A stretch of DNA of 64,000 bases. Source: Chloroflexota bacterium (GTDB taxonomy: Bacteria > Chloroflexota > Anaerolineae > Anaerolineales > Villigracilaceae). The position numbers were made by a program, and so were the translations under genes. The notes beneath the pieces are model-generated. The model ran no database searches. It saw only the letters and a program-made list of their open reading frames with translations, and was not told where the DNA came from. Position 1 is the first letter of the stretch; each line of letters begins with the position of its first letter. The stretch covers positions 1-64,000 of the forward strand of contig JACRBJ010000036.1 of assembly GCA_016234555.1 (NCBI GenBank), written 5' to 3'. Below are positions 27,152-35,554 of this stretch, piece by piece.

Positions 27152-28435
27152 ATGTACACATATTCCCGTCAAATTACAGATTTACCCAAAGCTCAAATCC
27201 TCGTCGTTGGCTCAGGCTCGGCAGGTGCAACAGCCGCGATTACCGCCGCAAGGCTTGGCGCGAAAGTGACTCTCGTCGAGCGCTATGGCTTCATGGGCGG
27301 AATCAGCACACAGGTATTGGACACCATCTACGGTTTTTACACGCCCGGCTCACAGGCGCGGAAGGTCGTGGGCGGCATCCCGGATATGATCGTTGATGAA
27401 CTCTTCCAGCGCAAAGCCGCAATTTGCCGTCCCAACACCTACGGCGCGGGACAGGGAATCTCGTATGACCCTGAAACTTTGAAGGTGGTCTGGGAAACAG
27501 TTGCCAGCCAATCGGGAGTCAGAATCCTGTATCACTCGCTGGTGGTGGATGTCATCGCCGAGAAAAACACTTTGCGTGGAGTCGTCATCGCCAACAAATC
27601 GGGCTTGTTCCGTCTGATGGCTGACTTGGTCATTGACGCCTCTGGCGATGCGGATGTTGCCGCGGCGTGCGGCGTCCCATTTGAAAGCGCAAAGGACGGA
27701 AAAATCCAATCACTGACTACGACTTTCAAATTAATCAACGTGGATGTGGCGCGCGCAATGCAAGTCAAGAAAAACGAACTACACGCGTTGATGGCTTCCG
27801 CCGAAGAATACGATTTGCCGCGCAAGGAAGGCAGTGTGCATATTACACCGCTGGATGGCGTGATGGCAACCAACATGACCCGCGTCACGAACGTCGACCC
27901 GAACGATGTGGAGCAGTTGAGCCGCGCCGAGATCGAAGGGCGCAGGCAGGCGATGGAATACACGCGATTCCTGATTGAGCGCGTGACTGGCTATGAAAAG
28001 GCGTCGCTCGGCGGTTTGAGCACACAGATCGGTGTGCGCGAAAGCAGACGCATCTTTGGTGAATATCGCCTAACGCGCGCGGATGTTTTGTCTGCAAAAA
28101 AATTTGACGACGCGATTGCCCAGTGCGGAGCGCCAATCGAAGAGCATCACGCGGGAGCAGATACGCGCTGGGAGTATTTGCCCGTTGGCGAAACCTATCA
28201 CATCCCGTATCGCTGCCTGCTGCCACAAAACGTGGATGGGCTGCTCGTAGCTGGTCGCTGCCTCTCGGCTGACCATGACGCTCACGCCTCCGTCCGCAGC
28301 ATGGGACAGTGCATGGCAATGGGTCAAGCCGCAGGCGCAGCGGCGGCGTTAGCAGTCTCGAATGACAGGACTCCACGCGAAATCAAAATACCTGACTTGC
28401 AGGATTCCCTGCGCAAATTGGGAGCGGTTTTGTAA
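27152..28435 (+). CDS. FAD-dependent oxidoreductase (FAD_oxidored family)
   Basis: A 427-residue flavoprotein. The FAD-binding Rossmann motif is VVGSGSAGATAAITAARLGA followed by LVERYGFMGG. The distal motif SGDADVAAACGVPFE and the C-terminal LLVAGRCLSADHDAHASVR with MGQAAGAAAAL complete the fold. The start at 27152, two bases after the SDR stop, is chosen over a TTG inside the SDR end. Two relatives occur at 60550 and 61909. Members often oxidise or reduce small hydroxy- or enoyl compounds; the substrate is not deducible. Confidence 0.82.
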   Translation: MYTYSRQITDLPKAQILVVGSGSAGATAAITAARLGAKVTLVERYGFMGGISTQVLDTIYGFYTPGSQARKVVGGIPDMIVDELFQRKAAICRPNTYGAGQGISYDPETLKVVWETVASQSGVRILYHSLVVDVIAEKNTLRGVVIANKSGLFRLMADLVIDASGDADVAAACGVPFESAKDGKIQSLTTTFKLINVDVARAMQVKKNELHALMASAEEYDLPRKEGSVHITPLDGVMATNMTRVTNVDPNDVEQLSRAEIEGRRQAMEYTRFLIERVTGYEKASLGGLSTQIGVRESRRIFGEYRLTRADVLSAKKFDDAIAQCGAPIEEHHAGADTRWEYLPVGETYHIPYRCLLPQNVDGLLVAGRCLSADHDAHASVRSMGQCMAMGQAAGAAAALAVSNDRTPREIKIPDLQDSLRKLGAVL

Positions 28436-28495
28436 ATCATTCGCCTTCCCGAAAAAACACACCGCACTGGCGTACGGCGCAAGTGTCGGGACGAT

Positions 28496-28547
28496 GTGAG
28501 CGAAGTCGAAGGGCAGTTCATCAATGTGCTTCGACTTCGCTCAGCAC
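28496..28547. repeat. Palindromic intergenic repeat (GAGCGAAGTCGAAG family)
   Basis: Arms GTGAGCGAAGTCGAAG and CTTCGACTTCGCTCAGCAC flank a 17-nt centre, in the 139-bp gap before the phosphotriesterase-like gene. Same family as 10816-10880. Confidence 0.65.
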
Positions 28548-28574
28548 GAGGCAATTTCTCGAAAACGGTGAAAA

Positions 28575-29492
28575 ATGAAAATTCGTACCATCCTCGGGGA
28601 TATTTCCCCATCTGAACTTGGCGTCACCACCTGTCACGAACATTTGATTTGGTCTGTGCCCGAACCCTACGCGGACGAAGACCCCGACCTCGGATTTGAT
28701 TCCATCCCAGCGGCAGTGGCGGAGTTGCGTTACTTCAAAACGGCAGGTGGAAGCGCTTTGGTCGAGATGACCACCGCCGAGATCGGGCGCTGTCCCGTTG
28801 AAATGCGCCAAATCGCGGAAGCTTCTGGCTTGCACGTGATCGCAGCCACTGGTCATCACAAGGAGAAATTTAGCGCGGCGTCACTGGCTGGTAAATCGGT
28901 GGACGAGATTGCAGACGGCATTATCACCGACATCACTTTAGGCATGAGCGGCACGAACATCAAGGCGGGAGTCATCAAAGCCGCAAGCAGCCAGAACACC
29001 GCCACCAACAGCGAACGCAGAGTCATACACGCGGTTGGGCTGGCGCACAAAGCCACAGGCGCGCCCGTCTCCACCCACACCGAGGCAGGGACTTTTGCCG
29101 TCGAGCAGGCGAAGTTGTTGAATGAAGCAGGCGTGCCCTTCGAGCATACACTCATCGGTCACCTGGATCGTGGTCTGCCACGTGAGACTTATCTTGCGCT
29201 GGCACGCTTGGGCGTTTACCTTGGCTTCGACCAAATTGGCAAAAACAAATACTGGCCCGACGCTGAGAGAGTCTCACTCATCAAAGACTTGATTGCGGCG
29301 GGGCATGTCACTCAAATTCTGTTGTCTGGCGACACAGCGCGGAAGTCGGCGTGGCATGTCCACAATCCGCGCACGGATGGACTGGCTCACCTGCTATTGA
29401 ACTTTGTCCCGTCGCTGCGGGAAGCGGGTGTGAACGAGAAGCACATACATGCTATGCTGGTGGAAAACCCTGCAAGGTTTTTGGCTTTCTAA
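28575..29492 (+). CDS. Phosphotriesterase-family metal hydrolase, probable lactonase
   Basis: A 305-residue amidohydrolase-superfamily enzyme with the full binuclear metal set: H-x-H as TCHEHL, bridging Lys in NIKAGVIK, His in STHTEAG, His in IGHLDR and Asp in LLSGDTA. Characterised relatives hydrolyse lactones, including phosphorylated sugar lactones, as well as organophosphates. Here the SDR upstream and the KDPG-type aldolase 3 nt downstream make a sugar-lactone substrate likely. The N terminus is short, with no signal peptide, so it acts in the cytosol. Confidence 0.85.
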   Translation: MKIRTILGDISPSELGVTTCHEHLIWSVPEPYADEDPDLGFDSIPAAVAELRYFKTAGGSALVEMTTAEIGRCPVEMRQIAEASGLHVIAATGHHKEKFSAASLAGKSVDEIADGIITDITLGMSGTNIKAGVIKAASSQNTATNSERRVIHAVGLAHKATGAPVSTHTEAGTFAVEQAKLLNEAGVPFEHTLIGHLDRGLPRETYLALARLGVYLGFDQIGKNKYWPDAERVSLIKDLIAAGHVTQILLSGDTARKSAWHVHNPRTDGLAHLLLNFVPSLREAGVNEKHIHAMLVENPARFLAF

Positions 29493-29495
29493 ATT

Positions 29496-30140
29496 ATGGC
29501 CTCACTTATCTTCGACCGTTTCCACACCATCGGCATCATCCCCGTCCTTGAAATTGATTCCGCCGCCCGCGCCGTTCCCGTGGCGGAGGCGCTATCCGCT
29601 GGCGGGCTGCCCATCGCCGAAGTCACCCTCCGTACCGACGCAGCCATCGAATCGATTCACAGGATTGCGGATGACGTTCCAAGTGTGATTGTCGGCGCGG
29701 GAACTGTGATTAATCGAGATCAGGCGAAGGCGGCATGTGATGCGGGTGCGCAGTTCCTCGTCTCGCCGGGTATGGCAGAGGATGTCGTAATCTGGGCGGT
29801 GAAAAATCAGATTCCCGTTTTGGCTGGCGCCGTGACTCCAACCGAAATCATGCGCGGCCTCAACCTCGGCTTGACCCTGCTCAAGTTTTTTCCATCCGAA
29901 ACCCTGGGCGGATTGAAAGCCATCAAAGCCATTTCAGATCCGTTTCCGCAGGTCAGGTTCATTCCGACAGGCGGCATCCGTCTTGAAAACCTTGCCGAAT
30001 ACCTGCGGATGGAAAAAGTCCACGCGGTGGGCGGCTCATGGATGGCAAAGCGATCCATGATTGCGGAAGGCAGGTTCAATGAAATTCAAAGGGTGGCAGG
30101 GGAAGCAAGACAGGTTATAGCAGAGTTCAGGCAGGAATAG
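29496..30140 (+). CDS. eda: KDPG/KHG-type aldolase
   Basis: This 214-residue class I aldolase has Glu in IAEVTLRTDAA, the GAGTVINRDQAKAA strand, Schiff-base Lys in LTLLKFFPSETLGG and the phosphate loop FIPTGGI. It would split a 2-keto-3-deoxy acid (phosphate) to pyruvate and an aldehyde or aldehyde phosphate. It ends the seven-gene operon. The gene symbol reflects family; the true substrate could be KDPG, KDPGal or 4-hydroxy-2-oxoglutarate. A matching sugar-acid dehydratase is not visible in the window. Confidence 0.85.
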   Translation: MASLIFDRFHTIGIIPVLEIDSAARAVPVAEALSAGGLPIAEVTLRTDAAIESIHRIADDVPSVIVGAGTVINRDQAKAACDAGAQFLVSPGMAEDVVIWAVKNQIPVLAGAVTPTEIMRGLNLGLTLLKFFPSETLGGLKAIKAISDPFPQVRFIPTGGIRLENLAEYLRMEKVHAVGGSWMAKRSMIAEGRFNEIQRVAGEARQVIAEFRQE

Positions 30141-30219
30141 AAAGAAACACAAAATTAATCCCAAGTGGATACCTTTCGTCGTACATGTAATGATTTGGAT
30201 CATCGACCTACTATCTGTA

Positions 30220-30372
30220 TTACCCCATCATAATTTTTGGACGATATTGCAACGCCTCCGCCAGATGCGCGGATCGTATCTCCTCACTCCCTGCCAAGTC
30301 AGCGATTGTACGTGCTAACTTCAAGATGCAATGATAGGCTCTTGCCAACAAGTTGAGTTGACCTTCCATCAG
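30220..30372 (-). pseudogene. comM: comM (yifB) C-terminal relic, copy C
   Basis: Leftward translation gives [19 protein letters not shown] followed by [20 protein letters not shown] and YRPKIMMG, then TAA at 30220-30222. This is the final 50 residues of ComM/YifB without any upstream ATPase domain. It is in the same orientation as copy A at 8118 and is likewise followed to its right by the 68-bp repeat. It lies in the 379-bp gap between the aldolase and the toxin gene. Confidence 0.78.
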
Positions 30373-30404
30373 GTAGAAAATGGTAAAGCACACAAAATAA
30401 AAGC

Positions 30405-30424
30405 GGCGGAGAATTCTCTCCGCC
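30405..30424. terminator. GC-rich hairpin GGCGGAGA/TCTCCGCC
   Basis: Perfect 8-bp stem with an ATTC loop between comM relic C and the 68-bp repeat. On the minus strand it is followed by a TTTTATTTT-like run, so it may terminate leftward transcription. Confidence 0.45.
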
Positions 30425-30490
30425 GCCTACGTGCCGCCTACGTTCGTCTGCGAAACTTATACCCGTATACCAGATGTGTACCCCGCTGGG
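30423..30490. repeat. 68-bp dispersed repeat, copy 2
   Basis: Direct-orientation copy of the 8573-8640 sequence, including the tandem GCCGCCTACG units and the CGTATACCAGA core, with about a dozen substitutions. Confidence 0.7.
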
Positions 30491-30519
30491 ATGATTATGA
30501 CAACGCTGTAGATTCCTTC

Positions 30520-30939
30520 CTACTCCCAGGGATTTACACTCTCTATCCCTGTGCTGTTGAAATCATCCACATTTCGGGTGACCAGTGTTAATGTATGGGT
30601 TAATGTTGTCGCGGCAATTAGAGAGTCAATCGCAGGTAAAGTGATTCCCGTTGATTCCAGACGCCCAACCAAAACTCCCCATTGCATCAAGACTTCCATA
30701 TCCAATGGAATAATCCGCCCATCAAAGCGGACTAATAAATCTTCCTTGAGCCAGGAGTGTAATTCTTGTTTTCGTCTTGATTTGGGTAATTTTTCTACGC
30801 CTTTTACGATTTCGCTGATCGTGATCACGCTCAAATAAACATCGTCAGAATCCAGCGCATCAACGAAGTCTACAACCTGCGGACTCGGATGCTTGGCGAC
30901 GAGCTCTGAAATGACGCACGTATCCAACAAATATTTCAT
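30520..30939 (-). CDS. PIN-domain ribonuclease toxin, VapC-like
   Basis: This 139-residue PIN-domain protein begins MKYLLDTCVISELV with the first catalytic Asp. It has a Glu in ISEIVKGVEKL, the third acidic residue in PAIDSLIAATTL and the C-terminal LVTRNVDDF typical of VapC toxins. The family cleaves tRNA or rRNA and is neutralised by the partner encoded just upstream. The 4-nt overlap with the antitoxin gene gives translational coupling. The active-site residues appear intact. Confidence 0.85.
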   Translation of the reverse strand: MKYLLDTCVISELVAKHPSPQVVDFVDALDSDDVYLSVITISEIVKGVEKLPKSRRKQELHSWLKEDLLVRFDGRIIPLDMEVLMQWGVLVGRLESTGITLPAIDSLIAATTLTHTLTLVTRNVDDFNSTGIESVNPWE

Positions 30940-31184
30940 AATTCGAATCCTTTGCGCGGCAGGGACTTATCACGAACCAGTTCAAGCCCAGCCAAAGGAG
31001 AGGTTTGAAAAAATTCGGAGAGTTTTCCGCGGGATTTACGCAGGTTCTCATATTCTGCATACGAAATAACCACAGCAGTTTTCTCGCCGCGCTTCGTAAT
31101 TAGTTGCGGACCTTGTTTCAATGCGCGCGCGATCACCTCGCTCAATTTATTTTTCGCGTCCTGAATTTGCCAAGTTTCGTTCAT
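30936..31184 (-). CDS. Phd/YefM-type antitoxin
   Basis: An 82-residue protein starting MNETWQIQDAKNKLSEVI, the DNA-binding Phd/YefM fold, with ITKRGEKTAVVISYAEY as the second half and a basic, flexible C terminus expected to wrap the toxin. The ATG at 31184 has AGAAAGGAG upstream and is preferred over an in-frame start at 31235. The pair has a strong promoter with an operator palindrome (31200-31242), consistent with autorepression. Confidence 0.85.
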   Translation of the reverse strand: MNETWQIQDAKNKLSEVIARALKQGPQLITKRGEKTAVVISYAEYENLRKSRGKLSEFFQTSPLAGLELVRDKSLPRKGFEL

Positions 31185-31199
31185 GGTTGCTCCTTTCTG

Positions 31200-31242
31200 T
31201 CTAGTCTGGCTAGATTTTATTGTTCTGCCAAGCAAAAGTCAA
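31200..31242 (-). promoter_or_regulatory. Promoter and operator of the toxin-antitoxin pair
   Basis: Minus-strand TTGACT (31242-31237) and TAAAAT (31219-31214) are spaced by 17 bp. Directly downstream, 31200-31214 reads TCTAGTCTGGCTAGA, a palindrome with 5-bp arms overlapping the end of the -10 box, placed where antitoxin binding would block transcription. Confidence 0.6.
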
Positions 31243-31261
31243 GCAAGACCTGTGATGGAGA

Positions 31262-32124
31262 TCATGCTTCCTCGCTTGTGTCCTTAAACGCGGCTTGGAT
31301 TGTCTTTCGCCTCACTGTCTGATATGTAGCGGGCAGCCAATTTTGTATCCCAGGCTCGGGGATAAAATTTGCCTCGCCCAGACGTTTGAGCAGCGGCATC
31401 TCGATGGCGGGTGGACGAATGGACACGGCGAATCCTTCCAAAGAAGCGCGTACATTCCAGAAATTTTCGATCTGTTCTTCAAGCGGGATACAACTTCCGC
31501 CTCTTCTGCTTCCTCTTCAATGATTTCATCTCCCGCGCGGCGTTTACGGAGTTCCCGCATCACCTGCTCCTGTGTGCGTCCGCACAGGCGGAAGATCAGG
31601 AACGGGTCTTCGTCAAAGCGTTCGCCCAAAATGTAATGCGTCGCGGCAATATGCTTGCACGGATTGGAATAGTCGGGACACGAACAATCCGTTTGCAAAT
31701 CCTTGCGATTGGACGGAAACAGACTCACCTTTGCCTGCTCGAACGCCTGCTCGATGTCCTGCGGCATTTCGCCCGCCAGCAATTGTGCGGTGAAGATGGC
31801 TTGTTCCGCCAGTGCGTCAATGACTTTGTCCCATTCCGCATCGGTCAGATGGTTGATCTTGATGCTGATTTTATACGGCGTCCGCATGGAACCCTGCACG
31901 CGCGCCGCGATCCCGTCTTTGGTTTCATCTATCGAAAGCACCTGACCCTGCCGCGGGTAACTTCGCCCGCGCGATAGGCGACCTAAATCCACAAGCCGTT
32001 CCAGCGCGGCAATCCAGCGCTGCGCCCACCAGTTTTTGGCGAATGCCCCGCGCTTGCTCTGGGCTTTGATTCCGTCTTTGGTCTTGATGGCTTTGGTCGG
32101 TTTGAAGTAGAAGTAGGACATCAC
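31262..32124 (-). pseudogene. SWIM zinc-finger protein, frameshifted
   Basis: The intact frame runs from 32124 and includes the SWIM motif C-S-C-P-D-Y-x-x-P-C-K-H. Near 31487 the expected reading frame shifts: after EEAEEAEVV the family-like continuation IPLEEQIENFWNVRAS and PPAIEMPLLKRLGEA lies in another frame and ends at a TGA at 31262-31264. A single missing base explains this; without correction the protein ends in unrelated sequence at 31312. SWIM proteins of this type often accompany SNF2 helicases, and a helicase remnant lies just upstream. Confidence 0.7.
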
Positions 32125-32190
32125 TGCCTCCTCAGCGTGGCGACTTTTCTTAATTCACTGACGTTACGCACTTTTTCGCAAAAATCACCA

Positions 32191-32620
32191 TTATGTAGGG
32201 GTTTTCTCGGTACTTTCGCCCCAATATGTGGGACGCCTGCGTAACATCAGTAATTCATCTGTGCTCGTTTCCGTCAACCAATTCTCGCCGCTTCCGACAA
32301 TTGCCTGTGCCAGTCCTTTTTTGGATTCGATCATGTCGTCAATCATTTCTTCCAGCGTGCCCGTGGTGACAAACTTATGCACCTGCACGTTACGCTTCTA
32401 CCCGATGCGGAAGGCGCGGTCGGTGGCTTGATTCTCGACGGCGGGATTCCACCAGCGGTCGAAGCGGAAAACATGGTTGGCGCGGGTCAGGTTCAAGCCC
32501 ATGCCGCCCGCTTTCAAGGACAAAATAAAAATGGGTGGCGCGTGTTCATCCTCCTGAAAACGCCTCACCATTTGGTCGCGCATCTTCGCGGATGTGCCGC
32601 CGTGTAGAAACTGCGTCGCC
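32191..32620 (-). pseudogene. SNF2-family helicase, C-terminal relic
   Basis: Leftward reading gives [20 protein letters not shown], then [18 protein letters not shown] and [19 protein letters not shown], which are helicase motifs V and VI of SNF2 ATPases. A TAG replaces the expected Gln after RIG, and the frame then continues [20 protein letters not shown] to TAA at 32191. The whole N-terminal ATPase lobe is missing, replaced by dehydrogenase sequence. Non-functional. Confidence 0.75.
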
Positions 32621-32908
32621 GCCCCAGCCGGCATCGAAGGTGGAGGCAAAAACAGGGTCGCCCGGTTTGAGGCGCGTGACTTTTGCGCCAACCGCTTCGA
32701 CGTCCCCAGCCAGTTCCATGCCCAGTACAGGGCGACGCGGCTTGAAAACGCCTAAGTACAGGCGGGCAAAGAGCCATTGTTCGGGCGGAACGGTAAAACT
32801 GCGCATCCGACAATCGCCGATGGTGACAGTGGTGGCGCGGGTTTGGGGAGGTCTGCCATTTGCAGCACTTCGGGTGGGCCGTATTGGGTGTAGAGGATGG
32901 TTTTCAAT
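32605..32908 (-). pseudogene. Medium-chain dehydrogenase (quinone-oxidoreductase-like), N-terminal relic
   Basis: Leftward reading begins LKTILYTQYGPPEVLQMADL and, after an internal deletion and frame change, continues TTVTIGDCRMRSFTVPPEQW and [20 protein letters not shown]. This is the GroES-like N-terminal domain of zinc-independent MDR enzymes. It ends at about 32605-32620, where the SNF2 fragment begins in another frame. The Rossmann domain is absent. Confidence 0.7.
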
Positions 32909-32926
32909 TTAAGCGTATCTCCTGAA

Positions 32927-33397
32927 TTATATTAAAAGCTGGAATTTTCTTGCCGATTCAGCTGCGCGTTCGAGTTCGCCGTCTTTGAGCGGCCCCTGCT
33001 CGCAGGTGACGAAGAAACCCTCACCCGGAGCCGCCAAACGTCCGCCCATCTTTTCGAGTATTTTGGCAATTGTATTCGCGGCGTAACCGCCCTTGTCCAC
33101 GAGAAAGCGCAGGGCTTTGGAATCGATCGTCTCCAGCACGATGCGCGTGTCGAAGGCGGCCACACTCACACCAGTCAGGTGGTTTTTCGGCAGCCCGCTG
33201 AACAATTTCGAGATTCCCTCCGTTGGGTGGAAACCGCGCGTCGGCGAGCCAACCACCAGCTGGTCGAGGTCACGCAATTGACCGGCATCCGCCTGATTAA
33301 CGGGAACGGCTTGCGTATTCAGTGCCGCCGCAATGGACTGGGCAACTTTTTCGGTGTTGCCAAAAAATGAGTCGTAGATAACGAAAACTTTGTTCAC
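32927..33397 (-). CDS. Flavodoxin-family protein
   Basis: A 156-residue FMN-binding fold. The phosphate loop is IYDSFFGNTEKVA, followed by LVVGSPTRGFHPT near the isoalloxazine ring and AAFDTRI as the third loop. Length and motifs agree with small flavodoxin/NADPH:FMN-type electron carriers. It lies among broken genes but has an undamaged frame. The stop of the membrane pseudogene upstream is separated by only one base, so they were probably one operon. The redox partner is unknown. Confidence 0.82.
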   Translation of the reverse strand: MNKVFVIYDSFFGNTEKVAQSIAAALNTQAVPVNQADAGQLRDLDQLVVGSPTRGFHPTEGISKLFSGLPKNHLTGVSVAAFDTRIVLETIDSKALRFLVDKGGYAANTIAKILEKMGGRLAAPGEGFFVTCEQGPLKDGELERAAESARKFQLLI

Positions 33398-33398
33398 A

Positions 33399-34085
33399 TT
33401 ATTCTCCTTTCGCTAGACAGAAAAAGTCGCGTCCCAGCAAGATACTCCAGGACACGGAGCCCAACATGCTCAAAAACAGGAACATCAGGCCCACAGCCGG
33501 CACCCAGAAGAAAGCACCAATTGAAAAGGTAATGATCCCGATATAGGCAAGCGCTCGGCCAAAGAATTGGCTGCGTCGCATTAAAAGTGCATTGATTAGT
33601 GAAGCCAAAGCGCCGAGGAACATCGAAATATGCCAGGCTGCGCCATGGAAATGCGCCAGCAGGTCCTCCCCAGCAACAAGGTAGAGACTTTTATCCACAT
33701 CTGTTCCGGCAGACGCATGTAATCCACTGAGTGCAAATATCTCAAAAACTGGACGGGCGGCGATCATGGCAGTCACCGCTATCAAACCGAGGGCCAGAGC
33801 AATCAAGGCAAAAGCCTCATCCACCCGCCTGAGTGCAATGTACAGCGCCAGGTAGATGAATATCGAAACCAGATTGGCGATTGAGACTCCCAAGTCGAGG
33901 GCGATGAAAGCGGCCCAGATATTGGTTTGAACTAGGGTGTAGATTTCTTACGTAGGAGTAACCCCGTCCGCATACGGCCAAAGGATGTAACCCATGACCG
34001 AAGCCAGCATCAATCCCAAGTTCACGAAGACGGCAATTCCACCGATCACATAGAAATTTTTCCGGTTGAAGTTGGTTTCGTGCAT
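33399..34085 (-). pseudogene. Membrane protein of about six spans, interrupted by a stop codon
   Basis: From an ATG at 34085 the frame reads MHETNFNRKNFYVIGG through a first span, then hits TAA at 33950-33948 after GVTPT, and resumes in the same frame with EIYTLVQTNIWAAF to the end at 33399. Five more hydrophobic segments follow. A single nonsense change explains the break; the downstream part could restart but would lack the first span. A shorter paralog fragment lies upstream at 34178-34516. Function unknown. Confidence 0.65.
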
Positions 34086-34177
34086 GTCAGTCTCTTGCTG
34101 AGCCAGATTTTGTCAGATTCATTATGCCTCCCAAGCGGTCAACCAACTATGATGTTTCCTGCAAAAAATGTGACGCT

Positions 34178-34516
34178 TTACGCAGGCTTGGGAGCTGTAC
34201 GAGAGATTTTAACCAAGTCGCGTGCCACGAGCAGTCACCACGGCACGCTGCCGATGGTGTTGAGAAACAGGAATAACAGACCAACGACTGGCAGGAAAAA
34301 TCCCAGCCCGATGACACTGATGATAATCCCCAGCCAGGCAGTAGTCTTGCCAAAGACAGGGGCGCGCAGCATCAGGGCGCAATTGATCAGCCTTGCGAGC
34401 ATGAAAAAGACTGTCTGCATCATCCAGGCGGTACCGTCCAGAAAACTGCGCAGTACCTCCCCGGCGGCAAGATAACGCAAATCGGCGGCAGCGGTCTCAG
34501 CCATTTTTGGGGGCAT
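34178..34516 (-). pseudogene. Truncated paralog of the neighbouring membrane protein
   Basis: It starts MPPKMAETAAADLRYLAAGE and contains FGKTTAWLGIIISVIG and VGLLFLFLNTIGSVPW, aligning with FGRALAYIGIITFSIG and VGLMFLFLSMLGSVSW of the adjacent pseudogene. A TGA at 34237-34235 interrupts the frame, which resumes LLVARDLVKISRTAPKPA to TAA at 34178. The first half of the family is missing. The 34086-34177 stretch holds nothing recognisable. Confidence 0.6.
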
Positions 34517-34594
34517 GAAGTTCTCCTTGCGAGATGTCTATGTTTTTAACGAAACTACCGGGCGTTTTATTCGGTCCTGGCATGCAATGAGTTA

Positions 34595-35505
34595 ACTGAA
34601 AGTTTCAAGAATATGTGACATTGCGCAAATTGATCATGGCGAAAGCGATAAAGTGAGCAGACAAGAAGTAAAGATCACGACGATCATAGCGAATGAGCAA
34701 GGCACGGAATTTGTCAATCCAAGCAAATGAGCGATCGGCGACAAAACGACGGAGATAGACCTCCCGATCAAACATCCGTTTTGGTCCCGGCTTGGCGTTC
34801 TTGCGGTTTCGCTTGTTTTCAGGGATGTTCGGTTTGAGCTTGTGGTTGAACAAGACTTTGCGAGTATCAAACGCACTATCGGCATTGAAAAATGCCCCTT
34901 GGATGGAGAGACCTTGCGCCTTGATCCAAGGAAAAGCCGATTGTAAATGTGGCTTCAGGTCAAAGGCATCGTTGTGGTTGCCTGCCAGGATGCCTGTCGA
35001 AGCCAGGACATAGCCGTTTTTGTCAAAAATTGGCAGAATATTGCTGGTTTTTGCCTTCTTGCGACCTTGGTAGGCGACGGGGTCACCACCTTTCTTGGCC
35101 AGACTGTGTGAACCATCCAAATTCAACTCACTCAGATCCAACAAGGACTGTACTTTGGCAATGCTGTTCTGCCAAACTCGTTTCAAACTGCCATCTCGCG
35201 ACCATTTGCGATAATGGTAATACACGGCATCATAGCTGATTTCTTTTTTTCAGGGTCGCGTGGATCGGGGTCAATTGGCAACCGATCCCATTGGCAACCT
35301 GAATGTAGACGATACAGAATGTAGTTGAAAACCTTGTACAACGGTATGGAACAAACAAGACCTCGCCTGGCCTTGCTCAAAAACGGACTGACATGTTCAT
35401 TGAACTCTTTTTCGGTTAGACTCACAGGGATAGTGCTCATACTTGGCTCCTTTCATTCGCAATGCCAATTATGTCGCACTATCACTTTTTTGTGAAACTT
35501 TCAGT
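34595..35505. mobile_element. Complete 911-bp IS, IS5 superfamily (IS427-like)
   Basis: Terminal inverted repeats ACTGAAAGTTTCA (34595-34607) and TGAAACTTTCAGT (35493-35505) bound the element. TA dinucleotides on both sides (34593-34594 and 35506-35507) look like the target duplication. One transposase in two overlapping frames fills the interior, its stop codon lying inside the left repeat. Both ends and both frames are undamaged, so it may be active. It separates the membrane pseudogenes from the aminotransferase gene. Confidence 0.85.
34605..35440 (-). CDS. IS5-superfamily transposase made by -1 frameshifting
   Basis: Frame 1 (35440-35183) encodes MSTIPVSLTEKEFNEHVSPF ... YKVFNYILYRLHSGCQWDRL, the helix-turn-helix half. 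Frame 2 carries SYDAVYYHYRKWSRDGSL, LDGSHSLAKKGG with the first DDE Asp, FFNADSAFDTRKV, and RRFVADRSFAWIDKFRALL with the C-terminal acidic region. The frames overlap at a run of seven A followed by G (35235-35242), which reads A-AAA-AAG in frame 1, the classic -1 slippery heptamer. Slippage there joins PEKK to EISYDAV without losing conserved residues. Full product about 278 residues. Confidence 0.8.
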
Positions 35506-35554
35506 TACTTCCATTAAAGACATGATCGAGGAAGATGGATTCTCAAAGTGCGAT

